54,592 nt of DNA, taken from positions 67,622 to 122,213 of the forward strand of contig JAIKWD010000004.1 of the NCBI GenBank assembly GCA_024685175.1, given 5' to 3'. Shown piece by piece: positions 34,248 through 41,775 of the stretch. The notes below the pieces were generated by a model. The model had not been told where the DNA came from, did not search any database, and worked only from the letters and a program-made list of their open reading frames with translations. This DNA comes from Bacteroidales bacterium (GTDB taxonomy: Bacteria > Bacteroidota > Bacteroidia > Bacteroidales > WCHB1-69). The first letter of the stretch is position 1. Each line of letters starts with the position of its first letter. Position numbers and translations under genes: made by a program.

Positions 34248-35388
34248 ACTCGTCAATGGCCTCGTACAGCATATCTTCAAACATTCGGATGGAATTGTCG
34301 ATGCTGTATGTCTTGGCTGATTTTGCGTAAATCTTTTCCATATAATCCTTTTCGGACGGATGGTCGAGCCAATAGTCGATGGCACGTGCCAGATCCTTGG
34401 GGTCGCCCGCCTTGAAGAGACTGCGGCCGTCCAAGGCGAATTGGGAAGTGGCCGATGTTTTGCTGTCGGAGATGACGGGCACCAGGCCGGTGGCGAAGGC
34501 CTCGATGCAGGAGATGGCCTCCGACTCCATGTCGGAAGCGTGTACGTACAGGTCGCACTGCGCCAGTACATCCATCAACTCCTCCTTGTTGTAATAGCCG
34601 AAAATGGGCGGATTCTTCAACTTTTTGCCCAATTTCTGATATCTCTCATATTCCGGCCCCCTGCCCGCAAATATCAATTGGATCTTGTCTGCGTATTTGG
34701 AATATGGCACGGCGTTGATGATCACGTCTTGACGCTTCTCGCAAGCCAATCGCCCCACCATTATGATGAGGATCTTGTCTTTGAATTCAGGGCTCTTGGG
34801 CAACTTTCTGTATTTGAAATCCGGAGAGATGCCGTTCGAAATGGGATGCACCTTCGCCTTGTATCCACGTTTGATGATTTCGTTTGCCATAAAACGGGAA
34901 GGCGTGTGGATATGGGTGAAACGCTTGTATATCCATCGGTTGAAGAACTTGTAGAAGAGCTCGTTGATCCATTTCACTTTGCCCATATTGATGGACGACG
35001 TGAGATTCTCGGGTTGGATGTGGAATGCCGCCGTGGCGGGCTTGTGTTGCCGGTCGGCCTCTTTCTTGGCGTGATGCTCCAAGGCAAACGGCATAAAACA
35101 ATGGACGACGTCGGCATACGCCACGGCCTCCTCGATGACTTTCTTGTCGTGACTGGCAAATTTGAAACCGTGCTTCTCCACCAAGTTCCCGAATACAGGT
35201 AACTTATATTCCTCAAGACCAAAAATCTCAGGGGCTCCAGACTCTCCCACGGTCAAGATGCGAACTTCGTGCCCTCTCTTGCGCAATTCGGTGGCAAAAC
35301 GTTGGGCGGATATACTAGTGCCATTGTTGTTTGTAAAGTACGTCTCTATGACGAACAAAATCTTCAATGGCTTGCGTTTTTCAGACAT
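34219..35388 (-). CDS. Glycosyltransferase family 4, copy A
   Basis: A 389-aa GT-B retaining glycosyltransferase without signal peptide. The ATG at 35388 (MSEKRKPLKILFVIETYF) is preferred over a frame extension with MAYILVNFYV because the shorter start aligns with the neighbouring paralogue. The N-terminal acceptor domain has GTSISAQRFATELRKRGHEV and the glycine-rich start. The C-terminal donor domain has IMVGRLACEKRQD and the E-x7-E region around MESEAISCIEAFATGLVPV, typical of GT4. It is co-transcribed with the esterase and PCMD genes. It is about two-thirds identical to the next gene. Sugar donor and acceptor are unknown, presumably an envelope glycolipid or polysaccharide. Confidence 0.9.
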   Translation of the reverse strand: MSEKRKPLKILFVIETYFTNNNGTSISAQRFATELRKRGHEVRILTVGESGAPEIFGLEEYKLPVFGNLVEKHGFKFASHDKKVIEEAVAYADVVHCFMPFALEHHAKKEADRQHKPATAAFHIQPENLTSSINMGKVKWINELFYKFFNRWIYKRFTHIHTPSRFMANEIIKRGYKAKVHPISNGISPDFKYRKLPKSPEFKDKILIIMVGRLACEKRQDVIINAVPYSKYADKIQLIFAGRGPEYERYQKLGKKLKNPPIFGYYNKEELMDVLAQCDLYVHASDMESEAISCIEAFATGLVPVISDSKTSATSQFALDGRSLFKAGDPKDLARAIDYWLDHPSEKDYMEKIYAKSAKTYSIDNSIRMFEDMLYEAIDEYEKGTAKKS

Positions 35389-35406
35389 TACGTAGAAATT
35401 TACGAG

Positions 35407-35454
35407 GATATATGCCACTCATTCCCAATAACTTACAAAAAGATGGCATATATC
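35407..35454 (-). promoter_or_regulatory. Inverted repeat in the 5' leader of glycosyltransferase A
   Basis: GATATATGCCA (35407-35417) and TGGCATATATC (35444-35454) are perfect 11-bp inverted arms 26 bases apart, between the promoter element at 35467 and the ATG at 35388. They could form a leader RNA hairpin or be a regulator site. Confidence 0.55.
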
Positions 35455-35466
35455 TTATTAGTCTTA

Positions 35467-35474
35467 CAAAAATA
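35467..35474 (-). promoter_or_regulatory. Promoter -7 element for glycosyltransferase A
   Basis: TATTTTTG on the minus strand, matching TAnnTTTG, 78 nt before the ATG at 35388. The same spacing is found at the paralogue. Confidence 0.6.
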
Positions 35475-35519
35475 GGTATTCGTTTTGCTTGGAATTGTTC
35501 TATATGGAATATTATATGT

Positions 35520-36683
35520 TCATTTTCTCTTCTTTTCTTTATGATGAACCTTTATGGCGTCGTAGAGCATTTCTTCGAATTTGGCGATGGAATTGTCAAT
35601 GCAGTACTTTTTTGCCGACTGGGCATAGACTTTTTCCATATCGGCCTTCTCTTTCGGATGATCGAGCCAATAGTCGATGGCACGTGCCAGATCCTTGGGG
35701 TCGCCGGCTTTGAACAGACTGCGCTCGTCGAGGCTGAACTGCCGGGTGGCTGACAAGTCGCTGTTGGCGATGACAGGTACCAAGCCGGTAGCAAAGGCCT
35801 CGATACAGGAGATGGCCTCCGATTCCATATCCGAGGCGTGGACATACAAGTCGCATTGCGCCAACGTGTCCATCAGCTCCTCTTTTGTGTAATAGGTGAA
35901 GATGGGCTTGTTCTTCAATTTTTGGCCCAGTTTGTAATACTTCTTGTAGTTCGGACCGTTACCGGCCAACACCAATTGGATCTTGTCGCCGTATTTGGAA
36001 TAGGGGATGGCGTTGATCAGAACATCCTGCCGTTTCTCACCGGCCAGGCGTCCCACCATCATAATGAGGATTTTATCCTGGAATTGTGGTGACTTGGCTC
36101 TCTTCATATATTGAAAGTCGGATTGGATGCCGTTGGAAATGGGGTAGATTTTCGCTTTGTAACCACGCTTTATGATTTCATCGGCCATAAATTGCGATGG
36201 CGTGTGAATATGGGTGAAGTGTTTGTAGGTAAAATGATGGAACAATTTGAAACACAATTCGTTTGCCCAATCAGTCTTGCCCAGCATCAACGATGATGTG
36301 ATGTTTTGCGGTTGTATATGGAAGGCCGTCGTTGCCGGCTTGTTTTGCCGGTCCGCCTCGCGCTTGGCAGAGTTCTCCAAACTGAAAGGCATATAGCAAT
36401 GAACGATGTCGGCCCAGGCCACCGCTTCGCGTATGATCCTCTTGTTCTTACGCGCAAACATGAAGCCGTGCTTTTCTATCAATGGTTGGAAGAATGGAAT
36501 CCGAAGTTTTTTCATCGCATAGATGTCATCAGCTGGTTCACCAGCGGTCAGAATGCGTACCTCATGCCCCCGCTTGCGCAACTCCTCCGCAAATCGCTGG
36601 GCCGAAATGCTCGTGCCGTTGTTGTGCGTGAAATAGGTCTCGATGACAAATAAAATCTTCAGTGGTCTCGTAGCTTCTTGCAT
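35520..36683 (-). CDS. Glycosyltransferase family 4, copy B
   Basis: A 387-aa GT4 enzyme paralogous to the gene just downstream. It shares KILFVIETYFTHNNGTSISA, THIHTPSQFMADEIIKRGYK, MVGRLAGEKRQDVLINAI and FKAGDPKDLARAIDYW with copy A, and differs most around residues 45-70 and at the C-terminus (KVHHKEKKRK). Several stretches of about 25-30 bases are identical at the DNA level, so the duplication is either recent or kept similar by gene conversion. It has its own promoter and lies 45 bases upstream of copy A's promoter element. The two probably add sugars in the same pathway with different acceptors or donors. Confidence 0.9.
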   Translation of the reverse strand: MQEATRPLKILFVIETYFTHNNGTSISAQRFAEELRKRGHEVRILTAGEPADDIYAMKKLRIPFFQPLIEKHGFMFARKNKRIIREAVAWADIVHCYMPFSLENSAKREADRQNKPATTAFHIQPQNITSSLMLGKTDWANELCFKLFHHFTYKHFTHIHTPSQFMADEIIKRGYKAKIYPISNGIQSDFQYMKRAKSPQFQDKILIMMVGRLAGEKRQDVLINAIPYSKYGDKIQLVLAGNGPNYKKYYKLGQKLKNKPIFTYYTKEELMDTLAQCDLYVHASDMESEAISCIEAFATGLVPVIANSDLSATRQFSLDERSLFKAGDPKDLARAIDYWLDHPKEKADMEKVYAQSAKKYCIDNSIAKFEEMLYDAIKVHHKEKKRK

Positions 36684-36761
36684 AGTGAATTAAGTTTTAT
36701 TAACATATATATCTAATTATTAATATGCTATTTAAATTTGTTAATCATAAAAAATAACGGG

Positions 36762-36769
36762 CAAATATA
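36762..36769 (-). promoter_or_regulatory. Promoter -7 element for glycosyltransferase B
   Basis: TATATTTG on the minus strand, matching TAnnTTTG, 78 nt before the ATG at 36683. Within the leader ATTAACA (36699-36705) and TGTTAAT (36739-36745) form a 7-bp inverted repeat placed like that of copy A. Of the 210-base spacer up to 36893 nothing else stands out except the divergent element at 36845. Confidence 0.55.
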
Positions 36770-36844
36770 GTTTTTCGTATTTAGGTGTGTTGATCTAAAT
36801 GGATTATTCTATGTTCTATTTCTCCATAAGTAAGCGGAAAGTCG

Positions 36845-36852
36845 TATTTTTG
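36845..36852 (+). promoter_or_regulatory. Promoter -7 element for the AraC gene
   Basis: TATTTTTG matches TAnnTTTG, 41 nt before the ATG at 36894. It is divergent from the glycosyltransferase B promoter. Confidence 0.6.
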
Positions 36853-36893
36853 CCGCATCAAAATGAGGTAGAGTCTTTATAACTATTTGATTT

Positions 36894-37778
36894 ATGGCAA
36901 ATAAGGGAAGAAATAGAATGGCTGTTCTGCACGATCACGCCAATTTAGAACAGAAACTCTGGTACGGCAACGACGTTCTGTTGGCGCGGATACTCCGGGA
37001 TAACATACCATTGGATCAGTTGTCAAATATGTCGGCATATGCCGTCACTTTGTTGGAAAAAGGTTCCTTGACGGTGAATATCGACTTCCAGAAACGGGAG
37101 ATCTCATCCCCGACCTTCCTGCTAATTTCCCCCAATACGATGTATGAGTGTGTAGATAATTCGTTTGATTGTGCGGGCAAGGTGATTGCAGTTTCGCCGG
37201 CTTTCGCCGAGAATATTCGAGCCTACACGCAGACGGTGTTCTCCGCCTTCTCGATGAAGACTTGTGGTTCCCTGTCGGACGAAGAACTCAATACATTCGA
37301 AAGCTATTTTCAATTGGTGTATCAACTGGTGAAATTGGAGAAAAATCCAGTCAACGACATCCTGTTGCGCGATGTCATCCAATCGTTGTTCAATTATCTC
37401 TCCGTTGTTTTCGAGCGGGGCTTGGATAACGTGTCCCGCAAAGGCAAGCATTTCAGGGATGAGGAGATTTGCCATACCTTTATGATGTTGGTGAAACAAT
37501 TCGCCAGCTCAGAACGGAATGTGGAGGAGTATGCGGAACGAATGCGTATCTCGCCCAAATATTTGACGGCTATCGTCAGGCGCGTGACAGGCAGGACTGC
37601 CAGCGACTGGATACGGCGTGAGGTGATTCTCCAGGCGAAAAAATTGCTCGCCGAGAGCTCCTTGACGGTCCAACAGGTCAGTGACCAATTGCATTTCCAC
37701 AACCAAAGTCACTTTGGCACCTACTTCAAGCGCGTGGAAGGTGTCTCCCCTCAAAGTTGGCGCCGTGACCGCCGATGA
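36894..37778 (+). CDS. AraC-family transcriptional regulator
   Basis: A 294-aa one-component regulator. Residues ~25-130 form a cupin-like sensor domain (YAVTLLEKGSLTVNIDFQKREI, FLLISPNTMYECVD). Residues ~190-294 form the double helix-turn-helix AraC DNA-binding domain (RNVEEYAERMRISPKYLTAIVRRVTG; LTVQQVSDQLHFHNQSHFG, FKRVEGVSPQSWRR). No membrane segment. It is divergent from the glycosyltransferase block and convergent with a GNAT gene, so the glycosyltransferases are the nearest candidates for control. Members of this group in gut Bacteroidota respond to small molecules that cannot be predicted from sequence. Confidence 0.9.
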   Translation: MANKGRNRMAVLHDHANLEQKLWYGNDVLLARILRDNIPLDQLSNMSAYAVTLLEKGSLTVNIDFQKREISSPTFLLISPNTMYECVDNSFDCAGKVIAVSPAFAENIRAYTQTVFSAFSMKTCGSLSDEELNTFESYFQLVYQLVKLEKNPVNDILLRDVIQSLFNYLSVVFERGLDNVSRKGKHFRDEEICHTFMMLVKQFASSERNVEEYAERMRISPKYLTAIVRRVTGRTASDWIRREVILQAKKLLAESSLTVQQVSDQLHFHNQSHFGTYFKRVEGVSPQSWRRDRR

Positions 37779-37829
37779 AAGCCCCAACGCTTCTTTGTAT
37801 CTTAAAGCATCCAAAGAGGAATAACACGA

Positions 37830-38330
37830 TTATTTAAGAATCTTTTCGTACGCGAGGCGTATGCCGTCGCGCACCTGCACGATGCCGCAAAGCGTAAAAC
37901 CGACGCTTCGGATCATATTGCGCATATAGTGGTTGTCGTGGTGCGTGTCGATACGGAATGACGGCACCCCTTTCTTCACCGCCATCCGCTCCACGGCTTT
38001 CATTATGTCCGTGGCGACGCCTTGGTGCGTATGGCGGTCGTGCACAGCTATGCGGTGAACCACGACGTATGGGTTGTCGGTGAGCCATCGTCCGTCGATG
38101 TGCTCGTAATATGGGTCTCGATCGAAGACAGCGGCCGCGTAGGCGACTACTTCGCCCTCTTTCGTGAAGACGTGCCCGTTTTTGTTCTGGATGTCCTTAC
38201 GTATGGCGGCCTCATCGGGATAGCCGTCTTGCCATTGGTCGACACCCAGCCCGTTGAGCCGGCGTTTGGCCTGCCCGATGATGGTCATAATGACCGGAAT
38301 ATCCGTTTCCCTGGCGTAGCGATGTCGCAT
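37830..38330 (-). CDS. GNAT-family N-acetyltransferase
   Basis: A 166-aa cytoplasmic acetyltransferase. The GNAT fold is visible: a starting strand-helix (YARETDIPVIMTIIGQAKRRL), the central strands VVAYAAAVFDRDPYY, and the acetyl-CoA loop VVHRIAVHDRHTHQGVATDIM (Q/RxxGxG/A). RIDTHHDNHYMRNMIRSVGF is the conserved C-terminal segment. The substrate may be an amino acid, polyamine, antibiotic or protein and cannot be told from sequence. It is convergent with the AraC gene and lies 55 bases downstream of the DUF2461 gene on the same strand. Confidence 0.85.
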   Translation of the reverse strand: MRHRYARETDIPVIMTIIGQAKRRLNGLGVDQWQDGYPDEAAIRKDIQNKNGHVFTKEGEVVAYAAAVFDRDPYYEHIDGRWLTDNPYVVVHRIAVHDRHTHQGVATDIMKAVERMAVKKGVPSFRIDTHHDNHYMRNMIRSVGFTLCGIVQVRDGIRLAYEKILK

Positions 38331-38385
38331 TTCTTATTCTAAAGAGTTTGTTTAGATAATAATACTTAATAATTTGATTTTCAAA

Positions 38386-39099
38386 TTAAAAGAACTTGAT
38401 AATATTCTTCATTCCTTCCATTTCCTCGATGTTTATCAGGATGTTTTCCTTGAGAAATTCATTGAACGGCATCATTGCTTGGAAAATGTGAGCCATACGT
38501 TGAGTGCAGTGGAGTTTGCTTAGTTCCGTAGGCTTGAGCGTGCAGGCGCAGGTGAAGTCTTTGCAAAGCAGGAACTCGGGTCGACAGAAGTCTTTGGGAA
38601 ACCCGTTGGGGATGCGCTTGTAGTGGTCCATCCCGATGGTGGTGCAGTATTTTTTGAAGGTCGGTTCGTCCACGATTTTGGAGAAGGTGTCGATTTGGTC
38701 CACGATGGCGTAGCGCAGGGCGCGTAACTCCTTCGGCGGCAGCCACCATACGCCGCTGGCAAGCAATGCCTGATGGGGCTCGATCTGGAGATAGTAGCCG
38801 CCGTAGTACGACTTTTTGCCCGCTGCATTGATGTAGGCCCCAAAATGGCCCTTGTAGGGCGTCTTGTCCTGTGTGAACCGCAAATCGCGATAGATGCGGT
38901 AGGTGCAGTCCTTGGCGGTCAAATGGCCTACCGAAGGGTCGAATTTGGCGACAAGGGCAATCATCTCGTCCACAAGCGCGTTGAATTGCGCCCAAGCCTC
39001 GTCAAAGCGCTGCTTGTTCGCCTTGAACCACTCGCGATTGTTGTTGACTACGAGTTCCTTCAAGAATTCAAACATTATGGGGTTGTTCTTTTCTGTCAT
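38386..39099 (-). CDS. DUF2461 (TIGR02453) family protein
   Basis: A 237-aa cytoplasmic protein of the DUF2461 family. The ATG at 39099 (MTEKNNPIMFEFLKELVVNN) is chosen because the longer frame would overlap tlyA. Family hallmarks are NNREWFKANKQRFDEA near the N-terminus, YRIYRDLRFTQDKTPYKGHF and YYLQIEPHQALLASGVWW. No member is biochemically understood as far as I know. It lies 5 bases after tlyA, so the two are probably co-transcribed. An AT-rich 7-bp inverted repeat (AATTTGA/TCAAATT, 38371-38387) covers its stop codon. Confidence 0.85.
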   Translation of the reverse strand: MTEKNNPIMFEFLKELVVNNNREWFKANKQRFDEAWAQFNALVDEMIALVAKFDPSVGHLTAKDCTYRIYRDLRFTQDKTPYKGHFGAYINAAGKKSYYGGYYLQIEPHQALLASGVWWLPPKELRALRYAIVDQIDTFSKIVDEPTFKKYCTTIGMDHYKRIPNGFPKDFCRPEFLLCKDFTCACTLKPTELSKLHCTQRMAHIFQAMMPFNEFLKENILINIEEMEGMKNIIKFF

Positions 39100-39104
39100 T
39101 CGTA

Positions 39105-39905
39105 CTATTTTTTCAATTCTTTCTTGACACGCTTGACTTCTTCGCATATCTTGTTCAGATCCAAGTGGTAATGGTTGTCCTGAGCACTGAAAAGTGCGAG
39201 AAACTCAACGTTCTTGTGAGTCTCGAACAGGGTGGAGATGTTTAGGTCGTTCAGGTAGAAATGCTGGTTCAGGGCTTCGCTGACCACCTTTTGGATGGCA
39301 ATCTTGTATCCTTTCTCGTCCGTCACGATGCCGCTGTGTCCCAGGAACGACGGGCCGGCCTCGAACTGGGGCTTAATGAGTATCATCATTTGTCCGTCGG
39401 GTTTCAGGTATTGGGCGCAGTGGGGGAGAATGTATGTGATCGAGATGAAGGAGACGTCGGAAACGATGAAGTCGTAGAGCCGATTACCGACCATTGGGGG
39501 CGTTAGCGTCCGGAAGTCTTGGTTCTCAATGGATTGTATGCGTGGGTCGTTGCGCAGACTGGCGTGCAGCTGGTCGCTGCCCACGTCCACGGCCGTCACG
39601 AAGGCGGCGCCGTGTTTCAGGGCGCAGTCGGTGAACCCGCCTGTGGAAGAGCCGATGTCGAGCACCTCCTTGCCGGTGAAGTTCAGCTGGAAGTCCTCAA
39701 GGGCCTTCTCCAGTTTCAGTCCGCCCATGCTGACGTATTTGTTGAACAGGTCGATGACTTCCACGTCCATCTCGTCATCGACGTCCATCGAGGCCTTGGC
39801 GGCAATGATGCCGTTCACCTTCACGGTGTTGTGTCGTATGGCGGTCTGGGCCTTCTCGCGGGAGGTGAAGAACCCCTTCTCCAATAGATATTTGTCTAAG
39901 CGCAT
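39105..39905 (-). CDS. tlyA: TlyA-family rRNA ribose 2'-O-methyltransferase
   Basis: A 266-aa protein with an N-terminal S4 RNA-binding domain (MRLDKYLLEKGFFTSREKAQ, residues 1-60) and a C-terminal FtsJ-type SAM-dependent methyltransferase (~60-260). The SAM motif VLDIGSSTGGFTDCALKHGA and the acidic VTAVDVGSDQLH are clear, followed by DFIVSDVSFISITYILP and MILIKPQFEAG with the catalytic Lys. TlyA methylates cytidines in 16S and/or 23S rRNA and is the target of capreomycin resistance in mycobacteria; older annotation calls it hemolysin. A weak near-match promoter (GATATTTG) lies about 20 bases upstream of the start. Confidence 0.93.
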   Translation of the reverse strand: MRLDKYLLEKGFFTSREKAQTAIRHNTVKVNGIIAAKASMDVDDEMDVEVIDLFNKYVSMGGLKLEKALEDFQLNFTGKEVLDIGSSTGGFTDCALKHGAAFVTAVDVGSDQLHASLRNDPRIQSIENQDFRTLTPPMVGNRLYDFIVSDVSFISITYILPHCAQYLKPDGQMMILIKPQFEAGPSFLGHSGIVTDEKGYKIAIQKVVSEALNQHFYLNDLNISTLFETHKNVEFLALFSAQDNHYHLDLNKICEEVKRVKKELKK

Positions 39906-40060
39906 ATTAATTTTGATTAATGGGCAAATATCGGATTTTTTAGGATAAAAATTATGGGACCGGAACTTTTTTTGAGCCTGAAGGCCTGTCGATGTTGACC
40001 AGGGCTTTTATCAAAATGAAAAATATTTTAGATAATATTTAATAATGTTTAAATTTTTAT

Positions 40061-40068
40061 TATCTTTG
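40061..40068 (+). promoter_or_regulatory. Promoter -7 element for the yifB/comM gene
   Basis: TATCTTTG matches TAnnTTTG, 26 nt before the ATG at 40095. Confidence 0.6.
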
Positions 40069-40094
40069 CATCGTGAAAACAAAATTTAAATATC

Positions 40095-41642
40095 ATGTTA
40101 GTAAAGACGTATTCGTGTGCCCTGATGGGTGTTGCAGCTATACACATGGCTGTTGAAGTAAATGTGGATGTCGGGATTGGCTTTCATTTGGTGGGCCTAC
40201 CTGATAGTGCAATAAAGGAGAGTCAGCAGCGGATTGAGACCGCATTGAAGAACTACAATTATCACATGCCTGGGCGGAAGATTGTCATCAACCTGGCTCC
40301 CGCAGACATCCGCAAGGAGGGCTCGGCGTTTGATTTGACCTTGGCCATTGCCATCATGGCGGCTTCCGAGCAGATCAAGAACGGCTCGCGTTTAAAGGAT
40401 TATTATATCTTGGGCGAGTTGTCGCTTGACGGCACGTTGCAGCCCATTCGCGGGGCTTTGCCCATCGCATTGGAAGCCAAACGACGAGGCATGAAAGCCG
40501 TAATCTTGCCTGAGCAGAATGCCCGAGAGGCGGCTATCGTGCAAGGCATAGATATTTTAGGGGTAAAGAACATCAAACAGGTGATGGACTATTTTGACAA
40601 AGACATCCCCATTGAGCCAACTCGGGTGGAAATTGAGCAGGAGTTCCGGTGCAACCTCAACAATTACGAGTTTGACTTCTCGGACGTGAAGGGGCAGGAA
40701 AACATCAAGCGGGCGTTGGAGATAGCGGCGGCGGGCGGGCACAATGTCATCCTCATCGGTCCGCCAGGTTCAGGCAAGACTATGTTGGCCAAGCGTCTGC
40801 CTTCCATCTTGCCGCCTCTGACGTTGGAGGAGGCCTTGGAGACCACCAAGATACATTCTGTGGCGGGCAAGATGAGCCGATATGCCTCGTTGATTGCCGT
40901 GCGACCTTTCCGCTCGCCTCATCATACGATCAGCGATGTGGCGTTGGTGGGCGGCGGCACCCATCCACAACCTGGGGAGATCTCTCTTGCCCATAACGGG
41001 GTGCTCTTTCTCGACGAGCTTCCGGAATTTAAGCGACAGGTGTTGGAGGTAATGCGACAGCCGTTGGAGGACCGGTGTGTTACCATCTCACGGTCGCAGT
41101 ATTCGGTCGAGTTCCCCGCGTCCTTTATGTTCGTGGCGGCAATGAACCCCTGTCCGTGCGGCAACTACAACCATCCCACCATCGCTTGCACGTGCAAGCC
41201 TTTCGAAGTGCAAAACTATCTGAACAAAGTGTCCGGACCGCTGATGGATCGTATCGATCTACACGTGGAGGTGGTGCCGGTGAGTCATGAGGAGTTGGCC
41301 AGTAAGAAACCCGTAGAACGGAGCGTGGATATTCGGAAGCGAGTGGTGGCCGCCCGCGAGCTGCAGAAACTAAGGTTTATGAGTCATGACAACATCTTCT
41401 GTAACGCACAGATGACCAGTCGGATGGTGAGGCAGTACTGCCTCATCGACGAAGCAGGGCAGCTGCTCCTGAAGCAGGCGATGGACCGCCTCGGTCTCTC
41501 CGCCCGGGCCTACGACCGCATTCTCAAGGTGGCCCGAACCATCGCCGACCTCGACGGCAGCCCTGACATCGAATTGGGTCATCTCAGCGAAGCTATCAAC
41601 TATAGAAGTCTCGACAGAGACAATTGGGGAAAGAAGATGTGA
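40095..41642 (+). CDS. comM: YifB/ComM-family Mg-chelatase-like AAA+ ATPase
   Basis: A 515-aa cytoplasmic AAA+ protein. The N-terminal Lon-like/ChlI domain (residues ~1-180: DVGIGFHLVGLPDSAIKESQ, GRKIVINLAPADIRKEGSAF) is followed by the ATPase with Walker A IGPPGSGKTMLAKRLPSI, Walker B VLFLDELPEF and sensor PCPCGNY. A C-terminal helical domain (RAYDRILKVARTIADLDGS) closes it. ComM is a hexameric helicase that extends heteroduplex during natural transformation; many organisms without known competence carry it too. It stands alone under its own promoter and converges with the MBOAT operon, ending only 13 bases from the microprotein stop. Confidence 0.93.
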   Translation: MLVKTYSCALMGVAAIHMAVEVNVDVGIGFHLVGLPDSAIKESQQRIETALKNYNYHMPGRKIVINLAPADIRKEGSAFDLTLAIAIMAASEQIKNGSRLKDYYILGELSLDGTLQPIRGALPIALEAKRRGMKAVILPEQNAREAAIVQGIDILGVKNIKQVMDYFDKDIPIEPTRVEIEQEFRCNLNNYEFDFSDVKGQENIKRALEIAAAGGHNVILIGPPGSGKTMLAKRLPSILPPLTLEEALETTKIHSVAGKMSRYASLIAVRPFRSPHHTISDVALVGGGTHPQPGEISLAHNGVLFLDELPEFKRQVLEVMRQPLEDRCVTISRSQYSVEFPASFMFVAAMNPCPCGNYNHPTIACTCKPFEVQNYLNKVSGPLMDRIDLHVEVVPVSHEELASKKPVERSVDIRKRVVAARELQKLRFMSHDNIFCNAQMTSRMVRQYCLIDEAGQLLLKQAMDRLGLSARAYDRILKVARTIADLDGSPDIELGHLSEAINYRSLDRDNWGKKM

Positions 41643-41655
41643 AGTGTCGGTACCG

Positions 41656-41775
41656 CTAAAACCCCGCGTACAGACAAGAGATGTCTCCTTCGCTACGAAC
41701 CATCAGCAGCAGAATGGTGAGGGCTACAATGATGAGCACGGCCAATATTTTAATGATTCTCTTTTTCCAAAACAT
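41656..41775 (-). CDS. 39-aa DltX-like membrane microprotein
   Basis: A short frame from ATG 41775 to TAG 41656 encodes 39 residues. A basic start (MFWKKRIIK) precedes one transmembrane helix (ILAVLIIVALTILLLMV), then a polar stretch RSEGDIS and the terminus CLYAGF. It overlaps the end of the DltD-like gene by 26 bases in another frame and is the third cistron of an MBOAT / DltD-like / microprotein operon. In Gram-positive dlt operons the small protein DltX has the same plan, with a C-terminal motif I recall as F-I-Y-x-x-F in which Tyr is proposed to carry the acyl group between DltB and DltD. The Y-x-x-F match at the last residues is visible here; the function is inferred. Confidence 0.68.
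   Translation of the reverse strand: MFWKKRIIKILAVLIIVALTILLLMVRSEGDISCLYAGF

Noticed and set aside
34248-34571. N-terminal extension of the esterase frame
   Set aside because: It overlaps the end of the glycosyltransferase gene out of frame and is Arg/Ser/Pro-rich shadow sequence. A clean signal peptide starts at 34247.
34360-35202. 280-aa open frame opposite glycosyltransferase A
   Set aside because: Antisense shadow of a gene with clear GT4 motifs; a similar shadow exists opposite copy B at matching places because the copies are paralogous.
38371-38387. AATTTGA-TTT-TCAAATT inverted repeat as a terminator
   Set aside because: It overlaps the DUF2461 stop codon, is wholly AT-rich and is likely too weak; chance occurrence in AT-rich sequence cannot be excluded.
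41643-41655. Terminator between the convergent comM and microprotein genes
   Set aside because: Only 13 bases separate the stops and no stem with a T-run is visible; termination probably lies inside the opposite gene or is factor-dependent.
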